Assembly (NCBI RefSeq): GCF_001182825.2
Contig: NZ_LFYO02000002.1
Coordinates: 620,001 to 684,000 of the forward strand
Source: Streptococcus sp. X13SY08
GTDB lineage: Bacteria; Bacillota; Bacilli; Lactobacillales; Streptococcaceae
DNA length: 64,000 bases
Direction: 5' to 3'
Below the pieces are notes generated by a model, which saw only the letters and a program-made list of their open reading frames with translations, had not been told where the DNA came from and made no database searches. A program made the position numbers and the translations under genes. Positions 19,853 through 29,172 of the stretch are shown piece by piece (positions within the stretch are counted from its first letter, which is position 1; the number at the start of each line of letters is the position of its first letter).

Positions 19853-19953
19853 AACATTCTCACTTTCCCTGATCATTCTTTATTCTTTCTTTTGGTCATC
19901 CTCTTATTTTAACATATTTCCCTTTATTTTTGCTGGATTGCTTTGAAAGTCGT

Positions 19954-19983
19954 TTGTTGAAAAACCTGAAAATATGCTATAAT
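19954..19983 (+). promoter_or_regulatory. Promoter of the flavodoxin gene
   Basis: TTGTTG at 19954-19959 and TATAAT at 19978-19983, 18 bases apart, with TATG before the -10 box. The ribosome binding site TGGAGG lies at 20013-20019. Confidence 0.65.
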
Positions 19984-20025
19984 GGGTTATCTAGTAATTT
20001 TATGTTTCATTTTATGGAGGAAATC

Positions 20026-20478
20026 ATGGCACTCGCAAAAATTGTCTATGCCAGCATGACTGGTAATACTGAAGAAATTGCGGATATCGTCGCAAGTAAA
20101 TTAGAAGAATTGGGACTTGAAGTCCATAACGACGAATGTACAACAGTAGAAACCGAAGAAATCTTAGAAGCGGACATCATCGTTGTGGCGAGCTACACCT
20201 ACTCATATGGTGGAGATGGCGAATTGCCTGATGAAATTGTTGACTTCTATACAGATTTGGCGGATTTGGATTTGACAGGTAAAATCTATGGTGTCTGTGG
20301 ATCTGGCGATACATTCTACGATGATTTCTGCAGCGCGGTAGATGATTTTGACGCTATGTTTGCTTCTTGCGGCGCTAAAAAAGGTGCTGAAAATGTAAAA
20401 GTAGACTTGGCAGCGGAAGACGAAGATATTGCGAACTTGGAAAAATTTGCGACCGATTTGGTGGCAGCACTGGGCTAA
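20026..20478 (+). CDS. Flavodoxin
   Basis: A 150-residue flavodoxin. The FMN phosphate loop is SMTGNTEEIADIV at residues 8-20, the first aromatic FMN shield lies in YTYSYGGDGELPDE near 57, and the second region is CGSGDTFYDDFC near 88. The protein is very acidic, as usual for an electron carrier. In-frame starts lie upstream, but only the ATG at 20026 has a ribosome binding site (TGGAGG) and family alignment. It has its own promoter and terminator. It lies next to, but divergent from, the flavin reductase operon. Confidence 0.95.
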   Translation: MALAKIVYASMTGNTEEIADIVASKLEELGLEVHNDECTTVETEEILEADIIVVASYTYSYGGDGELPDEIVDFYTDLADLDLTGKIYGVCGSGDTFYDDFCSAVDDFDAMFASCGAKKGAENVKVDLAAEDEDIANLEKFATDLVAALG

Positions 20479-20483
20479 TAATG

Positions 20484-20508
20484 AAACGATGATTTTTCAT
20501 CGTTTTTT
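20484..20508 (+). terminator. Terminator of the flavodoxin gene
   Basis: AAACGATGA and TCATCGTTTTTT form a stem with four bases in the loop, followed by a T-run. Confidence 0.8.
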
Positions 20509-20535
20509 CTTGTATTTTTTTCAAACATGTTATAC

Positions 20536-20547
20536 TTAACTAGTTAA
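20536..20547 (+). promoter_or_regulatory. AdcR-type zinc operator before rpsN
   Basis: TTAACTAGTTAA is a perfect 12-base palindrome that matches the streptococcal AdcR box TTAACNRGTTAA. It directly follows the -10 box TATACT (20531-20536), so a bound zinc-AdcR repressor would cover the transcription start. It lies 24 bases before the start codon of the zinc-free S14 gene. Confidence 0.85.
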
Positions 20548-20570
20548 ATACATTTTAAAAGGAGATTCCC

Positions 20571-20840
20571 ATGGCTAAAAAATCTAAAATTGCCCGTTAC
20601 CACAAACAAGTCAAACTCATTGAACAATATGCAGAATTGCGCCGTGAATTAAAAGAAAAAGGCGACTATGAAGCCCTCCGTAAATTGCCACGTGATTCAA
20701 ACCCTAATCGTTTGAAAAACCGTGATATGACGGATGGACGTCCACATGCTTACATGCGTAAATTTGGTGTCAGCCGTATTACTTTCCGTGAGTTGGCTCA
20801 TAAAGGGCAACTTCCGGGTGTGAAGAAAGCCAGCTGGTAA
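20571..20840 (+). CDS. rpsN: 30S ribosomal protein S14, zinc-independent paralogue
   Basis: An 89-residue S14 with no cysteine at all (a zinc-binding S14 has two CxxC pairs and is about 61 residues). It contains [17 protein letters not shown], then [34 protein letters not shown], the conserved S14 end. Such C-minus copies replace the zinc form when zinc is scarce, releasing zinc from ribosomes. A perfect AdcR box upstream fits derepression in low zinc. The ribosome binding site is AAGGAG. Confidence 0.96.
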   Translation: MAKKSKIARYHKQVKLIEQYAELRRELKEKGDYEALRKLPRDSNPNRLKNRDMTDGRPHAYMRKFGVSRITFRELAHKGQLPGVKKASW

Positions 20841-20847
20841 ACTATTG

Positions 20848-20875
20848 AAGAGGTGGTCAAACCACTTCTTTTTTG
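20848..20875 (+). terminator. Terminator of rpsN
   Basis: AAGAGGTGGT and ACCACTTCTT pair around CAA and run into TTTTTT. Confidence 0.8.
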
Positions 20876-20917
20876 CTATACTAATGAAATAAAAATGGCA
20901 TTTCAAGGAGAACCAGT

Positions 20918-22084
20918 TTGAAAATTAAATACGCATTCCTTATCCTCTTTTCCAGCTTATTCATTGGAGTAAGCGTTGGGGTAGTCAATACTATTTTCGG
21001 ACGCGTTCTGCTTTTCATCGGAGAATTTCGCAGCCACTACTTCCTCTGGCTTATCCCTTTTTTGGGAGTAGTTGGTCTCGTAATTATCTGGTTTTACCAT
21101 CGTTTGGGACTATCTCTTCAAAAAGGAATGGGACTTGTGCTGGCTACTGGTCGTAAAGAAAACAACCATATTCCATTGCGTTTGGTTCCTTTAGTGGCTA
21201 TTTCAACTTGGTTGACTCACCTCTTTGGAGGTTCTGCCGGGCGTGAAGGAGTTGCTGTTCAGATTGGTGCTACACTTTCTCATCAGATTGGCAAACGCTT
21301 TAAGCTAGAAGATTCTTCTCAGATTTTCCTCGTCATAGGGATTGCCGCTGGTTTTGCTGGGCTATTTCAAACACCTCTTGCCGCATTTTTCTTTGCTTTT
21401 GAAGTCTTGAAACTCTACAAGCCAAAATGGTGGATGACTCTTCCTGCTCTCATTGCAGCACTGACAGCTAGCCAAACTTCCCATTTACTTGGTTTGGAAA
21501 AGTTTACGCATCCACTTGATTTTGTAACAATAAGCAGTCAGCAGTGGTTAGCTCTTCTTTTACTGGGCATTGCCTTTGGTTATATTGGAAGAATGTTTAT
21601 TTTCCTATTGAAAAAATCTAAATTTTATTTGGAAAAATGGGTGCCAAATCCCTTTCTAAAAATTTTCCTAGGTGGTATTGGACTGTCCATCTTGATGATA
21701 CTCCTTTTCCAAGGAAGATATGCAGGACTTGGAACCAATTTGATTGATGCCAGTTTAAATAGTCAAGAAGTATTAGCTTATGATTGGCTCTTAAAAATTA
21801 TCTTGACCTGTCTAACCCTAGCTATAGGATTTCAAGGTGGTGAGGTGACGCCACTCTTTGCCATAGGAGCAAGCGCTGGAGTAATCATGGCTCAATTTCT
21901 GGGTCTTCCTCTAGCATTAGCTGCTGGTCTAGGCTATATGGCTGTTTTTGGCTCCGCTACTAATACACTTATTGCCCCAATTTTCATTGCCTGCGAAGTA
22001 TTTGGATACCAATACATCCTCCTCTACGCTCCAGTAATGGTCATCGCCCATCTCTGCAATCGCAAGGCTAGCATCTATCAGTAA
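20918..22084 (+). CDS. CLC family anion transporter, possibly fluoride/proton antiporter
   Basis: A 388-residue CLC protein with ten or more membrane segments and a TTG start (20918) preceded by AAGGAG. Signature motifs are GGSAGREGVAVQIGA (the gating Glu in GREG), PLAAFFFAFEVLK, and GFQGGEVTPLFAIGASAG in place of the GxFxP motif of chloride channels. The GGEVTPLF form is what I associate with the CLC-F fluoride exporter branch, but this is recall and not alignment. No fluoride riboswitch is visible in the short leader. The lipid kinase gene follows after 21 bases. Confidence 0.85.
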   Translation: MKIKYAFLILFSSLFIGVSVGVVNTIFGRVLLFIGEFRSHYFLWLIPFLGVVGLVIIWFYHRLGLSLQKGMGLVLATGRKENNHIPLRLVPLVAISTWLTHLFGGSAGREGVAVQIGATLSHQIGKRFKLEDSSQIFLVIGIAAGFAGLFQTPLAAFFFAFEVLKLYKPKWWMTLPALIAALTASQTSHLLGLEKFTHPLDFVTISSQQWLALLLLGIAFGYIGRMFIFLLKKSKFYLEKWVPNPFLKIFLGGIGLSILMILLFQGRYAGLGTNLIDASLNSQEVLAYDWLLKIILTCLTLAIGFQGGEVTPLFAIGASAGVIMAQFLGLPLALAAGLGYMAVFGSATNTLIAPIFIACEVFGYQYILLYAPVMVIAHLCNRKASIYQ

Positions 22085-22105
22085 CTAGAGTAGAAAGGTT
22101 TTTTT

Positions 22106-23014
22106 ATGAAACGAATTGCTGTATTTTATAATCCTACATCTGGAAATCAAGATAAGGATATTGTGATTCAACAAATGAAATCATTCTTTCTAAGAAATGG
22201 TTTCACAGAAGAAAACCTTCTCTTCGTACAACCTAAAAGTCCACAAGAAGCCTTTGATTTAGCAAAAAAAGCTACGCTGGAAAAGGTAGACATGGTGATT
22301 CCGCTTGGTGGCGATGGGACTATCAATAAAATTTGCGGCGGCGTCTACGAGGGGGGCGGTCACAGCGTTATCGGCATCATCCCGACTGGAACTATCAATA
22401 ATTTCGCCAAAGCCCTTGGAATCCCTCTTCAACTGGAGGCAGCCTTGGAAAATTTGCTCTCTGGTGAGACGACCGAGTTTGATTTAGCAAAAGTCAACGA
22501 TACCTATATGATTTCTAGCTTGACCTTAGGAATTCTCGCGGATATTGCTGCAGGTGTGACCTCGCAAGCAAAACGGAAACTAGGTCCTCTAGCTTATGTC
22601 AAAGATGCTTACAAAGTTATACGCCACAACAAATCCTATCGCATCCAAGTACTTCATCAAGGCTACACCAAGATGCTGAAAACCAAGCTTTTATTGATCA
22701 CTCTAACAAGTACCATAGCAGGATTTCAAGTTCCTGCACCTGATGTTTCCTATAACGATGGACTCATCCGCGTCTTTTCTCTTAAAGAAATTCATCTCTG
22801 GAAATTACTGTGGCATTTGAAAAAGATACGCAAGGGGCAATTTGAAGATTTCACTGAAATGTACCACTTCGATACCAATGAGCTAACCATCTACTCCCTT
22901 TCTTCCAGCAAACGCACCATTCCATTTTCTCGCATTGACGGTGACAAAAGCGATGCCCTACCACTTCAAATCACCGTTTTCAAGAAAGCCTTAAAAACGA
23001 AGATCCCAAAATAA
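22106..23014 (+). CDS. Diacylglycerol kinase family lipid kinase
   Basis: A 302-residue YegS/DgkB-type kinase. The catalytic region has IAVFYNPTSGNQDKD, MVIPLGGDGTINKICGG (the GGDGT nucleotide motif) and IGIIPTGTINNFAKALGIP. The C-terminal beta-sandwich includes VPAPDVSYNDGLIRVFSL and ends in RIDGDKSDALPLQITVFKKAL. It phosphorylates diacylglycerol or a related lipid in membrane lipid recycling. A second, broken member of the family lies at 51278-52107. The start ATG follows AGAAAGGTTTTT. Confidence 0.88.
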   Translation: MKRIAVFYNPTSGNQDKDIVIQQMKSFFLRNGFTEENLLFVQPKSPQEAFDLAKKATLEKVDMVIPLGGDGTINKICGGVYEGGGHSVIGIIPTGTINNFAKALGIPLQLEAALENLLSGETTEFDLAKVNDTYMISSLTLGILADIAAGVTSQAKRKLGPLAYVKDAYKVIRHNKSYRIQVLHQGYTKMLKTKLLLITLTSTIAGFQVPAPDVSYNDGLIRVFSLKEIHLWKLLWHLKKIRKGQFEDFTEMYHFDTNELTIYSLSSSKRTIPFSRIDGDKSDALPLQITVFKKALKTKIPK

Positions 23015-23020
23015 AACTCA

Positions 23021-23050
23021 AGCGCCAACATACAATTGTGGCGCTCTTTT
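23021..23050 (+). terminator. Terminator of the CLC / lipid kinase unit
   Basis: AGCGCCA at 23021-23027 pairs with TGGCGCT at 23039-23045 and is followed by CTTTT. Confidence 0.7.
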
Positions 23051-23075
23051 CGTGTAAGACTTTTAAAAAAATACT

Positions 23076-23101
23076 AAAAAACCTTGTAAAACAAGGGTTT
23101 T
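23076..23101 (-). terminator. Terminator of the tRNA-Arg gene
   Basis: On the minus strand AAAACCCTTGT and ACAAGGTTTTT pair around a four-base loop and continue into T residues. It lies 12 bases past the tRNA 3' end. Confidence 0.75.
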
Positions 23102-23113
23102 GGTATATATCAA

Positions 23114-23185
23114 TCTCCCCTGCTGGAATCGAACCAACAACTAATTCTTAGGAGGAATTTGTTATATCCATTTAACTAAGGGAAG
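23114..23185 (-). tRNA. tRNA-Arg (anticodon CCU)
   Basis: The minus strand folds as a full cloverleaf. The acceptor stem pairs CTTCCCT with AGGGGAG (seven pairs, one T-G), the discriminator is A, the D stem is GTTA with TAAC, the anticodon stem is AATTC with GAATT around the loop CTCCTAA (anticodon CCT), the variable loop has four bases, and the T stem is GTTGG with CCAGC around TTCGATT. CCA is not encoded. It reads the rare arginine codon AGG. A promoter-like TATGAT lies about 16 bases upstream. Confidence 0.93.
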
Positions 23186-23594
23186 TAGCCTAACAATTCT
23201 ATCATAGTAAATTTGAGAAAGCAAGAACAATAAATAAAGAAAGGCATTTAAATTATAAACCTTTACACAGACTTTTTCAAACATTGCCTGATAATAACTG
23301 AATACCTAGATTGCAAAACATAGCACTACTTAATCAAATAAACGTTTAGGGACCATTTCTGATATCACACTCAATCACCTAATAGAAAAGTTTCCCCTCA
23401 ATCCTTCGCAACAACCTCAATGCCAGTTTAAAAATGCATCTAACACTTATACGCAAGCGACCCTGACAAATTATCAGAATTCGTGAACAATAGCGTTGTC
23501 CATCCTATCTGGCGCCACTATAAAAATCAACAGGCTTTCTCCTGAAGAGGAAGCCTGCGCTAGTACCTGACAATCACTTGCATTATTATTGGCG
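23186..23594. other. Intergenic stretch with degraded sequence and one strong hairpin
   Basis: No open frame with recognisable similarity is seen on either strand. CAGGCTT (23531-23537) and AAGCCTG (23551-23557) form a hairpin, extended by CTC and GAG, that probably ended transcription of the TIM-barrel gene on the minus strand. Short out-of-frame coding-like pieces on the minus strand suggest a decayed gene, but I cannot name it. There is no integrase that would mark an element in the tRNA. Confidence 0.4.
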
Positions 23595-24264
23595 TTAGTG
23601 TCGGTATTTTTCCATCTTTTTCTTGAACAATTCTCCGTTACTTGGTGGGGGGGTAGGTCACCGCATTAGCGCCCGCAGCAATCACTGCCTCAATGCTTTC
23701 TGGCGTTGGGCCACCGGTTGCGATAATTGGAAAATCAGGATACTGCTCACGGATTTTAGCCACTACTCTTGGAATTTCTGTACCGCAGCTGACGTTCAAA
23801 ATATCCACTTCTGCCTTAATCCGAGCATCAATATCCGAGTTCTCCGAAACAACTGTGTAAATAATAGGAACGTCCACCATGCTGTTGATTTTTCCAATCG
23901 TTTTAACCGTTGTCGGTCCGTTCACTACTACCGCAAAAGCACCCTCAGACTCGGAAAAAAGACTCATATTGGCAGAGCGAGTCCCACGCGTCAAACCACC
24001 CCCGACACTTGCCAAGATAGGAACGGATGCCACCATCATGATTGATTTCAAAATGGCAGGATTCGGTGTAAAAGGATAAACCGCTAAAATAGCATCTGCA
24101 TTGTGATTTGCAATGATGGCCACGTCTGTCGTAAACAGAATCGAACGGATACGACGTCCATAAATATTGATACCGCTACACTTACGGATCGCCTCTGGTC
24201 CCTCAACAATTTCTTGTCATAAATCCGACATCACAGACGGAATTTTTTTCTTTATTTCTGACAT
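23595..24264 (-). pseudogene. TIM-barrel phosphohydrolase/aldolase-like protein, nonsense codon plus C-tract frameshift
   Basis: The frame starts MSEIKKKIPSVMSDL and meets TGA at 24217-24219 (codon 16), then continues QEIVEGPEAIRKCSGINIYGRR and a beta/alpha barrel with PILASVGGGLTRGTRSANM, AFAVVVNGPTTV and IIATGGPTPESIEAVIAAGANAVTY. At the 3' end a run of seven C residues (minus strand, 23647-23653) shifts the frame; with six C the protein would end PPSNGELFKKKMEKYRH at 23595. Streptococcal homologues are annotated loosely as hydrolase or KDPG-aldolase-like; the reaction is unknown. Confidence 0.8.
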
Positions 24265-24310
24265 AGCTCTCTCGCTTTCTATTTTCCTATTGTACTATAT
24301 TTTTTCATTT

Positions 24311-24908
24311 TTAGGATAATAGCAGAGCTTTTTGAGCCAATTCTGGTAATCACTCTGCTTGTTCCTTGGAAACAACTATCCAACTATCCTTGGGAACGGT
24401 TGATGTAATCTCACGTGAAACAAGCTCTCCCTCTTCGCTACCAAAACCATATAAGAGCTTTGCAACATCTGATTTCCAAACATAGCGTTTTGTCACTGTG
24501 GTGACAGTTGCTTTGTCGACATCGGCTTCTTGATAGGTAACCCTTTCTTTGTTTGACAGACTCGATAGGCTCATCTTTCTTAGGAACAAAATGCGCCTTT
24601 GCTTCTTGATCCTCTTCTTTATCGCGATAGACCAGCACATAATTATCCGAATCTGTACCCACTTCTTGTTGAATCAGGAGACCAAAGGGAGATTCAGAAC
24701 CCGCTGCTGAGTAGATTTCTTTTGTAGTCTCGCTAGTTTTCACCACCATTCCAGTATGATGAGTGAAATGATCCGTCAAAAGGGCAATCGAAGTCATAAA
24801 TACCACCATAGAAATGGTCCCCAATAGATAGCGTAATCCCGTTTTTTCAACCAGCATCCAAGAGGCAAAAACTGAACTGGTTGCAACTATAATAATAAAG
24901 ATCATCAT
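24311..24908 (-). pseudogene. DUF4811 membrane protein, frameshift and nonsense codon
   Basis: The N-terminus has two or three membrane segments (IFIIIVATSSVFASWMLV, GTISMVVFMTSIALLTDHF) and a soluble domain with VVKTSETTKEIYSAAGS and NYVLVYRDKEEDQEAKAHFVPKKDEP. Near 24565-24580 the frame shifts by one base; the other frame continues SNKERVTYQEADVDKATVTTVTKRYVWK. A TGA at 24350-24352, followed in frame by LPELAQKALLLS and TAA at 24311, looks like TGG to TGA. In relatives DUF4811 genes follow MFS drug exporters, as here (4-base overlap). Function unknown. Confidence 0.78.
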
Positions 24909-26406
24909 AATGATACTCCTCCATCTTTCTCAATGACTTTCCCGCGATGAAGCATGAGTGCTACGACAACACCAATCACTGCAAAACTAAATCCGAGGAT
25001 GAAAGACACATGAAAACCAGTAAGGCTGGCATCAATCATCTTCTCAGCGTAGGCTAAAGGATTTTTAGTCAGCAAAGTCTTAGCAGGTGTATTATTGGAA
25101 ATGATATTTTGTGTGACACTGGACAAAAGGGCAACAACAATAGCTGAAGCAATTTGACGAACAGTATTATTGGCAGCTGTTCCGTGAGCCACTTCACGCG
25201 GAGGCAAGGCGCTCATAGCGCTGGCCGTCAAAGGCATCATAATCATCCCAATTCCAAACATGCGTACAGCATACAGGAGTGTGATAAAATGATCGGCAGT
25301 ACTTGCCGTCAAAAAAACAAAGGGAACTGTCGCGATACCCAGAATGGTGAATCCAACGATTGTCATGCGGCGAGCACCAACTTTATCGTACACACGTCCC
25401 GCAATTGGCGCCACAATACCTGTCACCAAAGCGCCTGGAAGTAAGACAAGTCCAGAATCAAGAGCAGATAATCCATGAACATTTTGCAAATACAAAGGCA
25501 GCATCATTTCAACACCCATCATGGCCATCATTGAAAGAGCAATCGCCGCAGTTGTAACGGAGAATTGTTTGACTTTAAAGACCTGAACATCTAGGAATGG
25601 TTTTTCCAATTTTAATTGGCGCATCATAAACAGAGCGATCACCACCACACCAATGAAAATTGGTAGAATGACATGACTAAAATTGCTCCAACCATCAGAG
25701 GCAACGTTTGTAAAGCCCCACAAGAAAGTACCAAAACCAATAATAGACAACACTAATGATAGAAAATCCAGCGTAATAGGTCGATTTGGAACCACATCAT
25801 GTAGTACAAATGGACTAAGCAAGGTTACGATGATCAAGATCGTCAATGGTAAAACGAAAATAGCGCGCCATTCCAAAGCTGTCCCAAATAAAACAAAATT
25901 TTCTTTTAAAATCCAACCAGCAAGTGTCGGACCAATAGCCGGCGCAAGTGCCACAACAAGCCCGTTAATTCCCATAGCTGCACCACGTTTTTCAGGCGGA
26001 AAAATATTGACCATGACAACCTGCATCAAAGGCATGTAATCCCAACAGCTGACGCCTGAATGATGCGACCAAGTAAGAAAATGGTCCAATTAGAAGTTGG
26101 AGCAAAGGAATCAATTAAAAGTCCAATGGTCAACAAGGAATAGGCTACTGTAAAGAGCCATTTAGTCGAAAATTTCGTGGCTAAATAGGCGGATACTGGA
26201 ATCATAATCCCATTTGTTAAGAGGAACCAAGTTGTCGCTTGTTGAGCCGTAGATATTTGAATATCAAAACTTTCCATTAAGGTCGGAATAGCGGTCCCTA
26301 AACTGGTTTGATTGAGCACCCCAGCAAAGGTCCCAATCAATAAAAGCATTAACATGGCAGTTCTATTGTAGGGTTTGCCATGGATATCATGTGTTTCTGA
26401 TGACAT
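24905..26406 (-). pseudogene. DHA2-type MFS multidrug exporter, frameshifted
   Basis: About 500 codons with 14 membrane segments of the EmrB/QacA family. The first frame gives MSSETHDIHGKPYNRTAML, LNQTSLGTAIPTLMESFDI (motif D1 region) and LLGRIIQASAVGI, then stops near 26026. One base out of frame, the gene goes on PLMQVVMVNIFPPEKRGAAMGI, LAPAIGPTLAGWI (antiporter motif C) and so on to the end at 24905. A single indel near 26035-26045 explains the break. The start at 26406 has AGAG before it. The gene follows a MarR regulator and probably answered to it. Confidence 0.85.
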
Positions 26407-26506
26407 ATATTTCTCTAATCTAAAAACCAACACAGCTAAATAGCAAATGTCAGTTTACTTCTTTCTATATATTAAACGAAAACCATTCAAACTATTTTGG
26501 AATGCG

Positions 26507-26926
26507 TCATTCTTCAGCTAACTTAGTAAGTAAATGGCGCAGTACTTCTTTTTGTTCATCCGTCAATGGATTCGTAAATTGATTATCAATCGTTTGCCAA
26601 ATATGGTCAAGCTCGGACTTTAAAGCCAAACTGTCGGATGTCAATCCTAGAACCTTACTCCGTGCATCATCGGGATTGGGCTGACGATAGACTAGCTCCT
26701 TCTTTTCAAGATTCTGAATGATACCCGTAACTGTCGGATTTGTCATGGAAAATTGGTCCTCAATCTGCTTCTGATTGACAGATAAATTCGGTTGACGATA
26801 CAAATATTTTAAAATCTTACATTGTGATGTTGTTAAATCAAGCGGTGCTAGCATCGCATTTGCCTGTTTTTCCAACTGTAAACTAGCCCGTTTGATGAGA
26901 ACTGAAATACTAAGTTTTTCTTCCAT
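26507..26926 (-). CDS. MarR family transcriptional regulator
   Basis: A 139-residue winged-helix protein: LDLTTSQCKILKYLYRQPNLS (helices 2-3), QIEDQFSMTNPTVTGIIQNLEKKELVYRQPNPDDARSK (recognition helix and wing with the DxRxK salt bridge) and a C-terminal dimer helix. The start at 26926 is chosen because GGAAAGGAG lies seven bases upstream; longer in-frame starts lack it and would cross the operator. It leads the cassette that continues into the MFS exporter, 101 bases downstream. A perfect palindrome in front of it is its likely operator. Confidence 0.9.
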   Translation of the reverse strand: MEEKLSISVLIKRASLQLEKQANAMLAPLDLTTSQCKILKYLYRQPNLSVNQKQIEDQFSMTNPTVTGIIQNLEKKELVYRQPNPDDARSKVLGLTSDSLALKSELDHIWQTIDNQFTNPLTDEQKEVLRHLLTKLAEE

Positions 26927-26963
26927 ATTTGACTCCTTTCCATAGCTTCCTATATAAACATTA

Positions 26964-26979
26964 ACATAGGTACCTATGT
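26964..26979. promoter_or_regulatory. Palindromic operator of the MarR regulator
   Basis: ACATAGGTACCTATGT is a perfect 16-base palindrome, 38 bases before the MarR start codon. It is the length and position of a MarR-type autoregulatory site. Confidence 0.75.
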
Positions 26980-27200
26980 ATATCAATGAAAATGACTTGT
27001 AATTTTTTTGAAAAGTTACGTACAACGAATGGACTGTAGGGAATTATCTCTTCAATAAAAGCCAAAAAGATCCCATACGAGGGGCTAGAATCCGAATGGT
27101 AATTGAGTTCAACCTACAAGCTGTGCAAAAAATAAAAAGGCTCTCACTCGAGAACCTTGTAATCCAAATTGTACTCAGGCGGACCATTTCGAGAAAAAGA

Positions 27201-27235
27201 CAAACTGCCTTGTGAGTATCTCCCAAGGCAGTTTT
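27201..27235 (-). terminator. Terminator of rplS
   Basis: On the minus strand AAAACTGCCTTG and CAAGGCAGTTTG pair around about 11 bases, 40 bases after the rplS stop. The stretch 27027-27200 shows no gene; it has a weaker hairpin GGCTCTC / GAGAACC near 27139. Confidence 0.7.
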
Positions 27236-27276
27236 CTAATTTTCTGTCGATTTCCAGACGCCCTTGGTATCTTGAA

Positions 27277-27624
27277 TTAACGACGGATTTCTTTGATACG
27301 CGCTGCTTTACCTTGAAGAGCACGCAAGTAGTACAATTTAGCACGACGTACTTTACCGTAACGTACAACTTCGATTTTATCAACACGTGGAGTGTGGATT
27401 GGGAATGTACGTTCTACACCAATACCGCCAGAAATTTTACGTACTGTGTACATTTCTGAGATACCTTGACCTTTACGAGCGATTACAACGCCTTCAAAGA
27501 TCTGGATACGTTCGCGGTTACCTTCGACAACTTTCGCGTGAACGCGAACAGTGTCACCAGGACGGAATGATGGGATATCAGTACGAAGTTGACCTTCAGT
27601 CAAGCTTTGGATTAATGGATTCAT
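27277..27624 (-). CDS. rplS: 50S ribosomal protein L19
   Basis: A 115-residue L19: [20 protein letters not shown], then [54 protein letters not shown] and [18 protein letters not shown]. It lies at the 30S-50S interface. It is a single-gene transcript with a good promoter, a leader of about 80 bases and a terminator. Confidence 0.97.
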   Translation of the reverse strand: MNPLIQSLTEGQLRTDIPSFRPGDTVRVHAKVVEGNRERIQIFEGVVIARKGQGISEMYTVRKISGGIGVERTFPIHTPRVDKIEVVRYGKVRRAKLYYLRALQGKAARIKEIRR

Positions 27625-27740
27625 GTTTTTTCTCCTATCTTTGTCAATCTTAGGTGCTTTTAAACCCAGCGGATAAACTGTATTTTCGTGCGTCCATTAC
27701 ACACAAAGAATATTATACAAGAAAAGGCTGCACTTGTAAA
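27625..27740 (-). promoter_or_regulatory. rplS promoter and leader, possible L19 leader RNA
   Basis: On the minus strand TTTACA (27735-27740) and a perfect TATAAT (27712-27717) are 17 bases apart. The leader of about 80 bases ends in GATAGGAGAAAAAAC before the ATG. Firmicutes often have an autoregulatory L19 leader directly upstream of rplS; the position fits, but I could not verify its fold. Confidence 0.55.
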
Positions 27741-27779
27741 GGTAAAACCTTGACAAAACTTATAAAATTACTGATCCAG

Positions 27780-29060
27780 CTACTTAGGAATTTCTCCCTT
27801 TTCAATCAAATCCATCACAAGAGCTAAATCTTTGTCCTCATGAATCATATCGGGTGTCCAAAGGATTTCGATATCAGGCAAGACACCGATGTCATTCATT
27901 CCATTGCCAGAATCCACACAGAGATTACGCGAGGTTGGGTGAATCATCTCAAACTGATCAAAATCCACCAAGGCACAGTTGGAATAATCCAAAATCCCCA
28001 AGGTCGGTCTGCCAACAACTGTTACTTTGGGCATCATTTTCAGCGTATCAACAAAGTTGTCCCCAGAAGAGCCGCAGTTTATATCCGATAAGATGTAGAC
28101 ATGCTTGGGACTGTCTTCCTTTCCAACCAATTCTGGGAAAAATTCGCCATCATGATGATAAACAACATAGCCCTTATCTTGATTTTCTAGCATGTCTTTT
28201 TTCAGACCACCAATAAAGTCAATAGTCTCTTGGCTCACTCCATCTTGCTTCAAAAACAAGTCAAAGGAGACCAATCGATGCGCCACATTTGTCGGAGTGT
28301 AAAGCGATTCCATTCCACTTTCAATCCCATCATCATCTAAGGAAGAAAATACTTTACCTGCTGGTAAAAAGTATTGAAAAAGAGGAAAATAGAGTGAATC
28401 GGTTCCACCATTGTTCACTCGCACATCAATGATCAGATTTTCGACTTTCTCTAGTTTTGGAAAAGCTTGATCGTAGAGCGCCATAATATCTACTTCATCC
28501 ATGAAATTTTCTATTTTCATATAGTAGGTCTGCTCATTCAGATAGTAGCTATCAAATTTCTTGCCAATGTGTTCAGAATCCACAGGTTCCGCTACTTGCA
28601 CTGCCCGCTTCTCTCCATCACGGATGAGGGTGATGTGTGCAGCATGTTTGACTAAATAAGCCCACTCTTGAAACTGACGCTCTGCTTTTTTACTAGTAAA
28701 AAAATCAACATGCTTTTGGTAGACATCTTCAATGATCAGCCCCTCTATATGAGTAATTTTATCGCCCTTAATTAGGTTGGTTGAGGGTAAACTCCGAGTA
28801 ACATAGAGTGCATCTTTATGTTTTCTAAGGGCAAAACCATAGGGCTTACTACTTTTGTAAGAAATACCCACATGACTCAAGATGCCAAAGCTAGCCAGAT
28901 AGGTCTTAGCCAGGTAGAGAAATTCGTCATCAGACATATCTTCCGAGATCTGTGCGCGGAATCTTTCTGGATTTGCCCCTGCAATATCCTTTTTGGTCGA
29001 AGAGTCCTAGTCCTCTTTCATAATTTTTACAATTTGATCAAAAATTTCTAACTTTTTCAT
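27780..29060 (-). pseudogene. S41 family (C-terminal processing type) peptidase with N-terminal nonsense codon
   Basis: The frame starts MKKLEIFDQIVKIMKED at 29060 and meets TAG at codon 18 (29007-29009), then runs open for 409 codons from DSSTKKDIAGANPERF. The body has a PDZ-like part (RSLPSTNLIKGDKITHIEG) and the S41 domain VENLIIDVRVNNGGTDSLYFPLFQYF and YILSDINCGSSGDNFVDTLK, where Ser in CGSSGD is the expected nucleophile, and TVVGRPTLGILDYSN. There is no signal peptide. Restart at the Met at 28937 would lose only about 40 residues, so some activity is possible. Confidence 0.8.
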
Positions 29061-29172
29061 AGTTAATCTCGCTTTCATGATTTACTGCTATTTTAGCAGA
29101 TTTTTTATATATACAATAGAAAAAAGAGGGAATAGATGGCAAAAAATCAAGCTATTTTGTAGATAGGATAGT

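Noticed and set aside
20875..20917. Fluoride riboswitch before the CLC gene
   Set aside because: The leader between the rpsN terminator and the TTG start is about 40 bases, too short, and no conserved core is seen.
23186..23594. Integrative element remnant beside tRNA-Arg
   Set aside because: No integrase, no repeat of the tRNA 3' end, and the region lies on the 5' side of the tRNA where such elements do not normally insert.
27040..27120. tRNA-like stretch near GGGGCTAGAATCCGAAT
   Set aside because: No acceptor, D or T stem can be paired; the T-loop-like string is not flanked by complementary arms.
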